The notes beneath the pieces are model-generated. The model had not been told where the DNA came from, did not search any database, and was given only the letters and a program-made list of their open reading frames with translations. 64,000 nt of DNA from Puniceibacterium sediminis (lineage in GTDB: Bacteria; Pseudomonadota; Alphaproteobacteria; Rhodobacterales; Rhodobacteraceae), in the NCBI RefSeq assembly GCF_900188035.1, contig NZ_FZNN01000007.1, forward strand, positions 124,001 to 188,000, written 5' to 3'. This document shows, piece after piece, positions 19,614 to 28,356 of this stretch (within the stretch, counting starts at the first letter, position 1; every line of letters starts with the position of its first letter). Both the position numbers and the translations under genes were made by a program.

Positions 19614-20908
19614 CCAAAGCCGTGATCTGGGTGGTGGACGACGACGACGATCACCGCGAGGGGCTACGCGATCTGATCGCTCAGGCGGGCCATTCGCCAG
19701 TCGCGTTTGATGGTGCGACCGATGCGTTGGATGCGATGGCTGTCAGCATACCAGACATAATTCTCAGCGATCTGCGGATGCCAGGGCTTGATGGCATCGC
19801 CTTTCTGAAAGCCGTGCGGGAACGGGGCGCAGAAGTGCCACTAATCCTGCTCACCGGTCATGGCGATGTCGGGCAGGCTGTCCGGGCCATGCAGATGGGC
19901 GCGCAGGACTTCCTTGAAAAGCCGTATGACGCGGATCACCTGCTATCGGTCGTGGACCGCAGTCTTGAGGCGGCCCGCCTTACTGCTGAAAATGCCGCGC
20001 TACGCCAGTCGCTGCAGGCACTACAGCCCCATTTGCTGGGCAATACCACCGCCATCACTGCTTTGCGTAACCGGTTGGAGCAGATTGCGCCACTTGATGT
20101 CGATGTGATTCTGCAGGGCGAAACCGGCACGGGCAAGGAGTTGGCCGCGCGGATTTTGCATCAATCCGGACCGCGGCGGACTGGTCCCTTTGTAACCATC
20201 AACTGTGCTGCCCTGCACGCCACCGGGTTCGAGTCCGATCTCTTCGGTCTTCTGCTCGAGGACGGCAGCCTGCGACCAGGGCGGATCGCGGCGGCTGAAG
20301 GCGGCACGCTGTTTCTCGACCAGATCGACGTAATGCCCTTGCCACTTCAGCCCCGTCTGCTGCGCTTCATGCAGACACGTTGTATCGAGCTGGGGGGCGC
20401 GGCGATCCCAGTCGATATCCGCATCGTCGCTGCGGCAAGCGCCGACCTGCGCGAACTGATCGCCTTGGGCCGGTTTCGGCAGGACATGTTCTACCGCCTT
20501 GCCGATGTGGAAATCCCGCTCCCGCCACTGCGTGAGATACCGGCAGACATCCCCATCCTTTTCGCGCATTTCGTCACGGAAGCGGCGGCAAGACACGGCC
20601 TGCCTGAATCAGAGATCACATTTGCCGACCGCAAGGCGCTGATGCGTCATCACTGGCCAGGCAATGCGCATGAGCTGAGGCAGGCGGCCCTGCGGCGCGT
20701 CATGGGGCTGGAAGGCAGCGTCGCGGAGACCATCCGTGCGCCCGGGAGCAGCCTGAAGGACCGGGTTCTGCATTTCGAGGCAATGGAAATTGCCCGCGTC
20801 CTCGATCAATTCAAGGGAAACACCGCAAAGGCGGCACAGGAACTTGGCATCCCGCGCCGCACCCTTACTGCCAAGATGAGCCGCAGCGCGCATAGGCCTG
20901 CGGACTAA
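19610..20908 (+). CDS. NtrC/DctD-type response regulator with degenerate AAA+ domain
   Basis: This 432-residue regulator has an intact receiver (acidic DDDDD near residue 10, phospho-acceptor Asp54 in LSDLRMPG, Lys in FLEKPY), an AAA+ domain and a Fis-type helix-turn-helix (GNTAKAAQELGIPRRTL, 403-419). Walker A GETGTGKE (170-177) is normal. The segment between LFG and GGTLFLD (211-236) is shorter than in NtrC and has no GAFTGA loop; Walker B reads FLDQID with Gln238 for the catalytic Glu; and WPGNAHEL has His354 where the sensor II Arg is expected. Such a protein should not remodel sigma-54 polymerase. NtrC of Rhodobacter capsulatus also lacks GAFTGA and works with the housekeeping sigma factor. 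Confidence 0.9.
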   Translation: MTKAVIWVVDDDDDHREGLRDLIAQAGHSPVAFDGATDALDAMAVSIPDIILSDLRMPGLDGIAFLKAVRERGAEVPLILLTGHGDVGQAVRAMQMGAQDFLEKPYDADHLLSVVDRSLEAARLTAENAALRQSLQALQPHLLGNTTAITALRNRLEQIAPLDVDVILQGETGTGKELAARILHQSGPRRTGPFVTINCAALHATGFESDLFGLLLEDGSLRPGRIAAAEGGTLFLDQIDVMPLPLQPRLLRFMQTRCIELGGAAIPVDIRIVAAASADLRELIALGRFRQDMFYRLADVEIPLPPLREIPADIPILFAHFVTEAAARHGLPESEITFADRKALMRHHWPGNAHELRQAALRRVMGLEGSVAETIRAPGSSLKDRVLHFEAMEIARVLDQFKGNTAKAAQELGIPRRTLTAKMSRSAHRPAD

Positions 20909-20917
20909 AGCCGTGGG

Positions 20918-21943
20918 TCAGACGGCCAGCTTGCGGGCCGTGGCAAAGGACACCAGACGGCGGCTTTTTTCGTCCCACAGATCCAGGCTTGCGCATTTGA
21001 AGCTCTGCAGCAGAGTCATCCGGCTACACTCGACCAGTTCCTCGTGATCGCGCAGCACTTCGGTCAGGCGATAGAACGGGATGCGACTATAGAGGTGGTG
21101 GACGTGGTGAATACCGATATTCGCCGTGAACCAGGCCAGGATCGGCGGCAGGTCATAGTGCGAGCTGCCGTGCAGCGCTGCCTCGTGCAGCTGCCAGTCG
21201 GGGGCTTGTTCCCAATGGGTCGTTTCGAATTGGTGCTGGACGTAAAACAGCCAGACCCCGATGGAAGCCGCGATAAGAGTGGTCGGCAGGAACACGAGGA
21301 ACAGCGCCTGCACGCCGCCGAAATAGATGATCAGAGTGACAACACAGGCGATTCCCAGATTGGTTCCCATCGCCGAGATCCAGTATTTCCGCCCTTGTGT
21401 CATCAGACCCAGAGGCAAACGGTTCTGAAGGAAGAACAGATAGGTCGGTCCAACGCCAAACATTACCAGGGGGTGCCGGTAGGCGCGGTAAAGGAATCGG
21501 CCAAAGGCAGTGCGCTGGTGGTATTCTTCGGTCGTGAGGGTCATCACATCGCCAATGCCCCGGTGATCAAGATCCCCGGCGTGGCTGTGATGGATGGAAT
21601 GTGTTCGCCGCCAGACATCATATGGCGTCAGCGTAACAATCCCCAGCCCGCGCCCGATCCAGTCACTAAGAGTGCGGTTGCCAAAGAACGACCCATGTCC
21701 GCAATCGTGCTGGATGCAGAACAATCGTAGCAGAAAACATCCATTCAGCGCCGAGATCAGCAGCGCACCGATGTAGCTGAACTGTGCAACCCAGCAGGCA
21801 AGCACCCAAAGCGTCACAAAAGGTATCAGACTGACACCCAGCTCAAAGCTGCTGCGCAAAGTGTTCGGTTCACGGTACCGAGCGAGAATGCGCACCCAGT
21901 CGCTTGGGGCACGTGTCGAGTCGTCAATGGTGTGATGTATCAT
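20918..21943 (-). CDS. Membrane fatty acid desaturase
   Basis: This 341-residue di-iron membrane desaturase has the three histidine boxes HDCGHGSF (79-86), HSIHHSH (115-121) and HHVHH near residue 284, with several long hydrophobic segments between them. Such enzymes put double bonds into acyl chains of membrane lipids or related substrates. The 26-codon upstream extension starts with TTG and lacks support, so 21943 (MIHHTIDD) is used. It converges on the response regulator with only 9 bases between stops; a 6-bp hairpin in its last codons (20922-20941) may serve as the shared end signal. Confidence 0.9.
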   Translation of the reverse strand: MIHHTIDDSTRAPSDWVRILARYREPNTLRSSFELGVSLIPFVTLWVLACWVAQFSYIGALLISALNGCFLLRLFCIQHDCGHGSFFGNRTLSDWIGRGLGIVTLTPYDVWRRTHSIHHSHAGDLDHRGIGDVMTLTTEEYHQRTAFGRFLYRAYRHPLVMFGVGPTYLFFLQNRLPLGLMTQGRKYWISAMGTNLGIACVVTLIIYFGGVQALFLVFLPTTLIAASIGVWLFYVQHQFETTHWEQAPDWQLHEAALHGSSHYDLPPILAWFTANIGIHHVHHLYSRIPFYRLTEVLRDHEELVECSRMTLLQSFKCASLDLWDEKSRRLVSFATARKLAV

Positions 21944-22317
21944 GGCCTGCTTCGTATTGTTTCCTGCATTCGGATACGCGAACCCCGTTGCATAGCAAGC
22001 AAAAACGGGTCGGCCGATCAAATCTGACGGTTAAATCCGCCCGAATCGAGTGTTTGTTACAGTGCTAACAGTGGAGGGCTTAAGAATGGCTAAAGAGTTC
22101 CACGGAGTTTGAAAGCGAGTTCGGTGGCTTTCAGAGACAAAGTTTCGCGCGAATGCGCCCTAGGGCTGTCTATCCATAGTGGCCAGAGGTGCCCGAACGC
22201 CAGCAGCATTTGCAGTTGTGGTCCAATGGGATTGCCCCTAAACCCAGTCTGTCAAAAAGCCGGGTCACCGGGTCCGCCACAGACCCCGCACGGCGATGGA
22301 TCGAAGGGCACGACAAG
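21944..22317. other. Divergent regulatory gap between desaturase and hisS
   Basis: About 370 bases without a supported gene. It contains a small inverted repeat TGTTA-N6-TAACA (22055-22070). The frame of hisS runs back to 22189, but this part is not conserved-looking. Promoters for both genes must lie here. Confidence 0.4.
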
Positions 22318-23643
22318 ATGGCAGGCGCCAAGACCAAGCTCAATTTCGCAATCAGCGGCTTTCCCGAATTTACCCCTGCTGTCCGTGATGTGGAACGGCA
22401 GTGGCTGGCCACGCTTGCCGAGGTATTTGAGAGCTATGGCTACGCAAATATCGAAACGCCTTCGGTCGAAACGGTGCAGACGCTCGCCTCCAAGGGTGAG
22501 GATGTAGACAAAGAGATCTATGCTCTGACCCGGCTTGCCGCTATCGGTGAAAACGCCAGCGCCAAACTGGCGCTGCACTATGACCTGACCGTTCCTACCG
22601 CCCGGTATGTGGCCAAGCAGCACGGCAACCTTACATTTCCATTCAAACGCTATCAGATGCAACGCTGCTGGCGTGGCGAGCGCCCGCAAGAGGGACGCTA
22701 CCGCGAATTCACCCAATGCGACATCGACGTAATCGACGCCGACACCGTCTCGCTCTCTTATGATGCCGAGATGCTGGAAATGGCAGTTGTCGCGCTTACG
22801 CGTCTCAACGTCGGACCGGTCAAGTTCCAAGTCTCCAACCGCAAGATCATGGACGGCCTTGCCGCATGTCTGGGTTTGTCTGACGGCACCTTGCTTGCGC
22901 GCATCCTCGATAAGGTCGACAAACTGAGCACCGAACAACTATCCGAACGCCTATCGACCGAGCTGGGCCTTGATGCCACCGGCATCGACACTTGTATCCG
23001 GTTTTGCCAGATCAAAGGCGGCCCCGACGCAATATCCGACGGCATGGATGCGCTTGGCCTGTCGAACCCCGACGCCGACGCTGGACGCGATGCTCTCTGC
23101 ACTCTGCTAGCCAAGGTCGAGAAGAGCCGACCCGACGGCTTCATCATTGACGGCGACCTCGCGATTTCGCGCGGCTTCGACTATTATACTGGCGTGGTTT
23201 ATGAGGCACGATTCATAGACTTCCCAGGCTACCCGTCGATCTGTGCGGGCGGGCGGTACGAAAACCTCGTCGGGCAATTCATGAAACGCAAGCTGCCCGG
23301 TGTCGGCATTTCCATTGGTCTGACCCGGATTTTCACCAAGCTGTTGACTGAAGGCCTGCTGGAAACTGGGCGCAGCACACCGACCGAGGTTTTGGTGGCT
23401 GGCGACGCGTCGCTGACCGAAGTTGAGGCCGAGGCGCTGGCTGCGCAGATACGCGCAACGGGCACAAATGTCGAGATTCTGCCGGATGTGCCCCGACTGG
23501 ACAAACAGCTAAAGTACGCCAACGACAAAGGCATTCCCTATGTCTGGATCGTCCGAGATGGCAAACATCAGCTCAAGGACATGACAACAGGCACCCAGAA
23601 GGACATCACAGTCTCAGATTTTGCCGCATCACGCCCCAATTAA
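22318..23643 (+). CDS. hisS: Histidyl-tRNA synthetase, stand-alone type
   Basis: This 441-residue class II synthetase charges tRNA-His. Motif 2 is RCWRGERPQEGRYREFTQCD, the histidine loops are GFDYYTGVVYE and GGRYENLVGQF, and motif 3 is GVGISIGLTRI. The N-terminus (SGFPEFTPAVRDVE) resembles the stand-alone HisRS type rather than the synthetase I expect in hisS-hisZ-hisG operons of this group. No hisZ or hisG is nearby; instead a tRNA-His gene follows on the same strand after 173 bases. The start at 22318 is supported by GAAGGG upstream and by family length. It may be a second HisRS, but the rest of the genome is not visible. Confidence 0.92.
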   Translation: MAGAKTKLNFAISGFPEFTPAVRDVERQWLATLAEVFESYGYANIETPSVETVQTLASKGEDVDKEIYALTRLAAIGENASAKLALHYDLTVPTARYVAKQHGNLTFPFKRYQMQRCWRGERPQEGRYREFTQCDIDVIDADTVSLSYDAEMLEMAVVALTRLNVGPVKFQVSNRKIMDGLAACLGLSDGTLLARILDKVDKLSTEQLSERLSTELGLDATGIDTCIRFCQIKGGPDAISDGMDALGLSNPDADAGRDALCTLLAKVEKSRPDGFIIDGDLAISRGFDYYTGVVYEARFIDFPGYPSICAGGRYENLVGQFMKRKLPGVGISIGLTRIFTKLLTEGLLETGRSTPTEVLVAGDASLTEVEAEALAAQIRATGTNVEILPDVPRLDKQLKYANDKGIPYVWIVRDGKHQLKDMTTGTQKDITVSDFAASRPN

Positions 23644-23816
23644 TGGACTTCGGCTAGGTCGGGGAATCTGAAGTTTTGGGGCCCCTTTCGTCAGTTTTCT
23701 GGTAAGACTCTGATACGTAATGCCTTTGTACTGAATTTACCAAACGGAATGACCGCGGAATTAAGCCAAAAGCCTATGGACAAGCAGCAAAGCATTCGCT
23801 AAATCCGGGCCACCGC

Positions 23817-23892
23817 GGCGACTGTAGCTCAGCGGTAGAGCTCTCGGTTGTGGTCCGAGCGGTCGCGGGTTCGAACCCCGTCAGTCGCCCCA
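23817..23892 (+). tRNA. tRNA-His (anticodon GUG)
   Basis: The full cloverleaf can be drawn: acceptor GCGACTG (23818-23824) with CAGTCGC (23882-23888), D-stem beginning GCTC, anticodon stem CTCGG/CCGAG around the loop TTGTGGT (anticodon GTG), and T-loop GGTTCGAACCC. C73 and an encoded CCA end follow (23889-23892). The base before the acceptor is G (23817), so a G-1:C73 pair, the classical histidine identity element, can form. Confidence 0.96.
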
Positions 23893-24554
23893 TTTTACGC
23901 ATAGATCTGCGATGATGCATACTTTGCGTAATCAGAATGCTCCGTCCTGTTGATTTCGATTCTTAAGCTAAAAGAGAATCACCTTGCACATCATGACGTG
24001 TCAGATCGTCTTGGTGGTGGAAAGCGCGTTCCAGAGATCAGCCGCAAGGTAAAATACACCCATAGCGAGATCTCTTTAACGCCACCACAATTCTAAGTAC
24101 GCATATAAATTCGGCGGCGCTGGCTGAACTGCATCATTTGCACAAAAAACGAACGCGTAAGAAAATTTCCGAACTTTTTAAAATTTGGTTAACGGCGAGT
24201 TCAACGGGACAACCCGAACCGGCGGCATCATAATATTAACTATTATTATCAAAAGGTTAACATTATTTGAGGGGATTTCCCTCTACAGTTTGACACAGAA
24301 ATGTGGCCAAAACCTGACAGAATGCACAGTTGTTGTGCGGTGCGTAACGATTTATTAATATCTCATTATTGTTCACATCCCGACTCATGTTGGCTAGACG
24401 ATATCCTTAATAAGCGGGCAAGAAATGCCCAGACCAAGAACACCTCTTTTGATCAGTAATTTTGCCACCAAACACGGCGAACGACAATTTTACCAAGCCC
24501 AAACTGAAGCGAACCCGAATAAATTCCTAGATTACCGAAGTTGGAGCTTCCGAC
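23893..24554. other. AT-rich non-coding region upstream of the polysaccharide locus
   Basis: About 660 bases with no supported gene. The part from about 24100 is clearly richer in A/T than its surroundings. It contains two copies of GGTTAAC (near 24188 and 24255), a short hairpin GAGGG-N5-CCCTC (24269-24283), and an isolated TTGACA (24290-24295) with no good -10 at the right distance. It probably holds a regulated promoter for the ExoY-like gene. Confidence 0.45.
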
Positions 24555-25259
24555 ATGAGCACGAAACAGTCGTATAATGGCAATTGGATAGGCGATATTC
24601 ACGCCCCCGCCACGACAAGCGACCATGAAACCAACTCTCCCGTTGAAAGCATCTACGCCCGCCGCGGCAAGCGTGTTTTCGATGTTGTGCTAGCCATCCT
24701 TCTCTTGCCCGTCATTGCGCCCGTACTTCTTGTGCTCTGGCTACTGGTTCGACGCGACGGGGGCCCCGGTTTCTTTGGTCACCGCCGCATCGGCCGCAAT
24801 GGCAAGGTATTTCCGTGCTGGAAGGTTCGGTCGATGGTGTTTGATGCAGAACGTAAATTGCGGGATTATCTGGCCGAGCATCCTGAGGCCGCCGACGAAT
24901 GGAGCCGCGACCACAAGCTGAGCAACGACCCCCGGATCACCCCGCTGGGCAACTTCCTGCGCAAGAGCAGCCTCGACGAACTTCCTCAGATCTGGAACGT
25001 GATAAAGGGCGACATGAGCTTTGTCGGCCCCCGCCCCATCGTCCGCGAAGAGCTAAAGAAGTACGGGCCCTATAAGCGGATTTATGTCTCTATGGCGCCG
25101 GGAATTACCGGGCTATGGCAGGTCTCTGGACGCAACGATGTGAGCTATGATGAACGCGTCAACATGGATGTGGAATACGTTTCCTCCATATCACTGCGGA
25201 CCGACGTAAAAATCATCCTCGCCACAGCCAACTCTGTCGTAAATCGGACCGGAAAATAG
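24555..25259 (+). CDS. ExoY-like undecaprenyl-phosphate sugar-phosphate transferase
   Basis: This 234-residue bacterial sugar transferase starts polysaccharide repeat units by moving a sugar phosphate onto undecaprenyl phosphate. It has one N-terminal membrane segment (VFDVVLAILLLPVIAPVLLV, about 41-60) and the catalytic blocks CWKVRSM, LGNFLRKSSLDELPQIWNV, GDMSFVGPRP and PGITGLWQVSGR. It matches the short, single-helix ExoY type, not the long WbaP type. TTGGAG stands before the ATG. It is the first gene of the surface-polysaccharide locus. Confidence 0.92.
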   Translation: MSTKQSYNGNWIGDIHAPATTSDHETNSPVESIYARRGKRVFDVVLAILLLPVIAPVLLVLWLLVRRDGGPGFFGHRRIGRNGKVFPCWKVRSMVFDAERKLRDYLAEHPEAADEWSRDHKLSNDPRITPLGNFLRKSSLDELPQIWNVIKGDMSFVGPRPIVREELKKYGPYKRIYVSMAPGITGLWQVSGRNDVSYDERVNMDVEYVSSISLRTDVKIILATANSVVNRTGK

Positions 25260-25270
25260 AAATACACTCG

Positions 25271-25298
25271 CAGAACGCTCTGAAATCAGAGCGTTCTG
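25271..25298. terminator. Palindrome between convergent exoY-like and phosphatase genes
   Basis: A perfect 13-bp inverted repeat (25271-25283 with 25286-25298; CAGAACGCTCTGA and its complement) with only AA at the centre, 11 bases after the exoY-like stop and 26 bases before the phosphatase stop. There is no T-run; a shared bidirectional terminator is the simplest reading. Confidence 0.6.
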
Positions 25299-25324
25299 GA
25301 GGCCCCCTGTCCTGACGCGCAATG

Positions 25325-26068
25325 TCAGAAAAACCGAACCGAACCTTGCTCCACAAGTGCTGCTGTCAACCGCCCAGTGGCATAGGCTCCAGTGTCTAAG
25401 GCGATGCGTCCCTGCAGCGGCTGGGGACAATCAGTGATGGTATGGCCGTGGACCACCCAAATTCCGTCGCCCCGGGGAATTTTGGCAAAGTCCCGATGCC
25501 CCCACAACAACACCTTATCGTCTTGCTCTCCAATCGGCTGCGAAGGCTGTGCGGCGGCATGCACCACCGCAACGTTCCCGGTGCGCCAAATCAGCGGCAG
25601 TTCACGTAACCACTTTTCGGTCGGGCCAAGTGCTTCGCGAAACTTATCACGAATGGTGACCCAAGCTTCCTGGCCAGAATTCTGTGATACCGCAGCGATG
25701 CGATAGCTGGCCAGGGTCTGAAGGCCACCAGTCGCAAGCCAGCGCGGACCATGCCGTACGGGATCGTCGAGAAAATCCAGCAGCATGCGTTCATGGTTTC
25801 CCATCAGGCAGATGATTTCGCCCGGATGTTCCGATTGCATGGACTGCAGCAACTCCAGAACCTCCCGGCTCTGCTCCCCCCGGTCGACGTAATCCCCGAC
25901 CAGGATCAGTTTCGCATCAGGATGTCCCGTCTCGCCCAGTTTATGCAACAGGCTCAGCAACAGGTCCAGACAGCCATGGACATCGCCCACCGCAAAAAAA
26001 GGTACCTCTGGCACCAACGGGGAATCGAATGTGGGCTTAGGGGCACATTTCCGGAAAAAAAATCGCAT
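25325..26068 (-). CDS. PPP-family serine/threonine-type metallophosphatase
   Basis: This 247-residue calcineurin-like phosphatase has the three metal-binding signatures of the PPP family: GDVHG (28-32), GDYVDRG (58-64) and GNHE (90-93), with later histidines in VVHAAAQ and VVHGHT. It is cytosolic. Related proteins are the lambda/PrpA type protein phosphatases and ApaH. It lies between the ExoY-like transferase and yjbH but on the opposite strand, sharing a 131-base divergent gap with yjbH. A role in controlling polysaccharide production by dephosphorylation is possible but only inferred from position. Confidence 0.88.
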   Translation of the reverse strand: MRFFFRKCAPKPTFDSPLVPEVPFFAVGDVHGCLDLLLSLLHKLGETGHPDAKLILVGDYVDRGEQSREVLELLQSMQSEHPGEIICLMGNHERMLLDFLDDPVRHGPRWLATGGLQTLASYRIAAVSQNSGQEAWVTIRDKFREALGPTEKWLRELPLIWRTGNVAVVHAAAQPSQPIGEQDDKVLLWGHRDFAKIPRGDGIWVVHGHTITDCPQPLQGRIALDTGAYATGRLTAALVEQGSVRFF

Positions 26069-26199
26069 GAGGCTCAGTTATGCTGTTTATTATCTACATC
26101 CAAGTGATCATTATTCAATTGGGTGTGAAGATTTCTTGCTAACGCGATCACCCGCTCGGCAGACCCGAAGCATCCGAACTGCGTGCGCATAAGGTATTC

Positions 26200-28356
26200 A
26201 TGAAGACTTTCTCACTGAAAAATTGTGTCGGCTACGCTGGTATCGCGATGGCCCTGAGTACAGGTGCCGCTGGCTTCGGGCGTGCACAGGATCAGCCGCA
26301 ACACAAACCGTGGAGCCGCCCAACGCTTAACTTCATGGGCGTCCCGGGTATGATCGACATGCCCACGGGTCACGCAATGGCGGACGCGGACCTCGCCTTT
26401 TCCGTAGGTATCTTTAGCGGGACCGTGCGCAACTCCGCGTATTTCCAGATCACTCCGCGGCTCTCTGGCGTGTTTCGGTATAGCTACATACAAGATTTTT
26501 CCAGAGATTCAGAGGCATACTACGACCGCAGTTTCGACCTGCGCTATCTGCTTAACCCGGAAACTGACCTCCTTCCTGCAGTGACTGTCGGACTTCAAGA
26601 CTTTGGCGGCACGGGCATCTACGCCGGCGAATATGTCGCGGCGACCAAGACCTTCGGGCGTCTCCGGGCGACCGGTGGTATCGGCTGGGGCCGGTTTGGC
26701 AGCTACAACGGGTTCAGCAACCCACTCGGCATTCTAGGCAACAGCCTAAAGTCCCGCCCCGAAGATTCCGGCGGCATTGGCCAGACTGGCCAGCTGGACA
26801 CCGGTCAATGGTTCCGGGGCGACGCAGCACTTTTTGGCGGACTGCAATACCAGCTCAATGACCAGCTTGTCCTGACGGCGGAATATTCGTCGGATGCCTA
26901 TGTGGCAGAGAGCGCGCGCGGGCTGATCGACCTCAATTCACCGATTAATATCGGTGCAAGCTACCGGTTCAGCAATGGTCTGGATCTGAGCGCGGCCTAT
27001 CTTTACGGTTCCGAAGCTGCGGTGCGGCTGACCTACACCTTCAACCCGAAAAACCCGAACAAACGCCCCGGTGGCATAGAAGCCGCGCCACCCTTGGTCG
27101 CCATGCGAGCCGCAGGTGCATCCGCAGATCTGGGATGGACGCAGCAAGCCGACGGCGCAGAAATCCTGCGGGACAACGTTTCAGAGGTCTTTGCGAACAA
27201 CGGTCTGCGACTGGATGCGCTTGCTGTCGATGCCCGATCGGTTCATGTGCGATTTCGCAACGAACAGTACAGCAATTCCGCCCAGGCCATCGGTCGCGCA
27301 ACCCGTATCCTTACACAGCTAATGCCCGCCTCGGTCGAAACTTTCGTTCTGACACCGGTAACCAGCGACGGTATGCCAACATCTCGGATGACCCTGAAGC
27401 GCAGTGACATTGAGGAACTGGTTCATTCCCCTGACGGTGCTTGGCAGACCTTGGCCCGCGCCGACATCTCGGATGCCTATCCACCTGACGGAATCGCTCC
27501 GACCCGGCTGGCATTTCCCGATTTCACCTGGGGCTTCGGACCTTATCTTTCGGCTAGCTACTTCGACCCGCGACAGCCGATCCGATTGGACCTTGGGGTC
27601 GAGTTAAATGCCCGCTACGAACTTCAGCCCGGGCTGGTGTTTCAGGGCGGCATCCGTCACCGGCTGACGGGTAATCAGGACGAAGCGGATCCGTCGAATT
27701 CGGAAATCCGGCATGTCCGATCGGATTTCGGCATCTATGCACGCGAAGGCCAAACCGCTCTTTCCAGCCTGACAGCGGCGAAATATTTCCGCCCCGGCGA
27801 AGACCTCTATGGCCGTGTGACAGTCGGCTACCTTGAATCCATGTACGGCGGGGTGTCCGGAGAGCTTTTGTGGAAACCCGTGGCCAGCCGCTTGGCCTTT
27901 GGCGTCGAGGCAAACTACGCCCGTCAGCGAGACTTCGATCAGGACTTCGGCTTTCAGGACTACGAAGTGATGACCGGTCATCTTTCGACATACTATGACG
28001 CCGAAGGTGGCTTTATCTATCAGGTCGATGCAGGTCGCTATCTGGCAGGTGACTGGGGCGCAACTTTGTCGGCCAGTCGGGAATTCGACAACGGCATCCG
28101 AATCGGCGCTTTCGCCACCTTCACTGCCGTTTCCTTTGATGATTTCGGCGAAGGATCGTTTGATAAGGGCATCCAGTTCGAGATCCCACTGTCTGTTCTG
28201 ACAGGAACCCTGACACAACGCAGTATCAGCCGCACACTTCGCCCTGTTCAACGTGATGGTGGAGCGCGTCTTGACGTGTCTGGACGACTCTACGAAGGCG
28301 TCCGCGATTTTCACCAGCCAAAACTGCAATCTGAATGGGGACGGTTCTGGAGATGA
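26200..28356 (+). CDS. YjbH-family outer-membrane polysaccharide export protein
   Basis: This 718-residue protein has a signal peptide (to about residue 29, GRAQD) and then the YjbH start SRPTLNFMGVPGMIDMPTGH. Many alternating aromatic and Gly-rich stretches suggest beta-barrel segments (for example FSVGIFSGTVRNSAYFQITP). YjbH/GfcD proteins sit in the outer membrane and act in exopolysaccharide or capsule release. AAGG lies 6 bases before the ATG. It is the first gene of a yjbH-yjbF-yjbE unit and overlaps yjbF by four bases. Confidence 0.88.
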   Translation: MKTFSLKNCVGYAGIAMALSTGAAGFGRAQDQPQHKPWSRPTLNFMGVPGMIDMPTGHAMADADLAFSVGIFSGTVRNSAYFQITPRLSGVFRYSYIQDFSRDSEAYYDRSFDLRYLLNPETDLLPAVTVGLQDFGGTGIYAGEYVAATKTFGRLRATGGIGWGRFGSYNGFSNPLGILGNSLKSRPEDSGGIGQTGQLDTGQWFRGDAALFGGLQYQLNDQLVLTAEYSSDAYVAESARGLIDLNSPINIGASYRFSNGLDLSAAYLYGSEAAVRLTYTFNPKNPNKRPGGIEAAPPLVAMRAAGASADLGWTQQADGAEILRDNVSEVFANNGLRLDALAVDARSVHVRFRNEQYSNSAQAIGRATRILTQLMPASVETFVLTPVTSDGMPTSRMTLKRSDIEELVHSPDGAWQTLARADISDAYPPDGIAPTRLAFPDFTWGFGPYLSASYFDPRQPIRLDLGVELNARYELQPGLVFQGGIRHRLTGNQDEADPSNSEIRHVRSDFGIYAREGQTALSSLTAAKYFRPGEDLYGRVTVGYLESMYGGVSGELLWKPVASRLAFGVEANYARQRDFDQDFGFQDYEVMTGHLSTYYDAEGGFIYQVDAGRYLAGDWGATLSASREFDNGIRIGAFATFTAVSFDDFGEGSFDKGIQFEIPLSVLTGTLTQRSISRTLRPVQRDGGARLDVSGRLYEGVRDFHQPKLQSEWGRFWR

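Noticed and set aside
24290-24318. A sigma-70-type promoter at the TTGACA before the exoY-like gene
   Set aside because: No acceptable -10 hexamer at 16-18 bases and it lies about 260 bases before the start codon.
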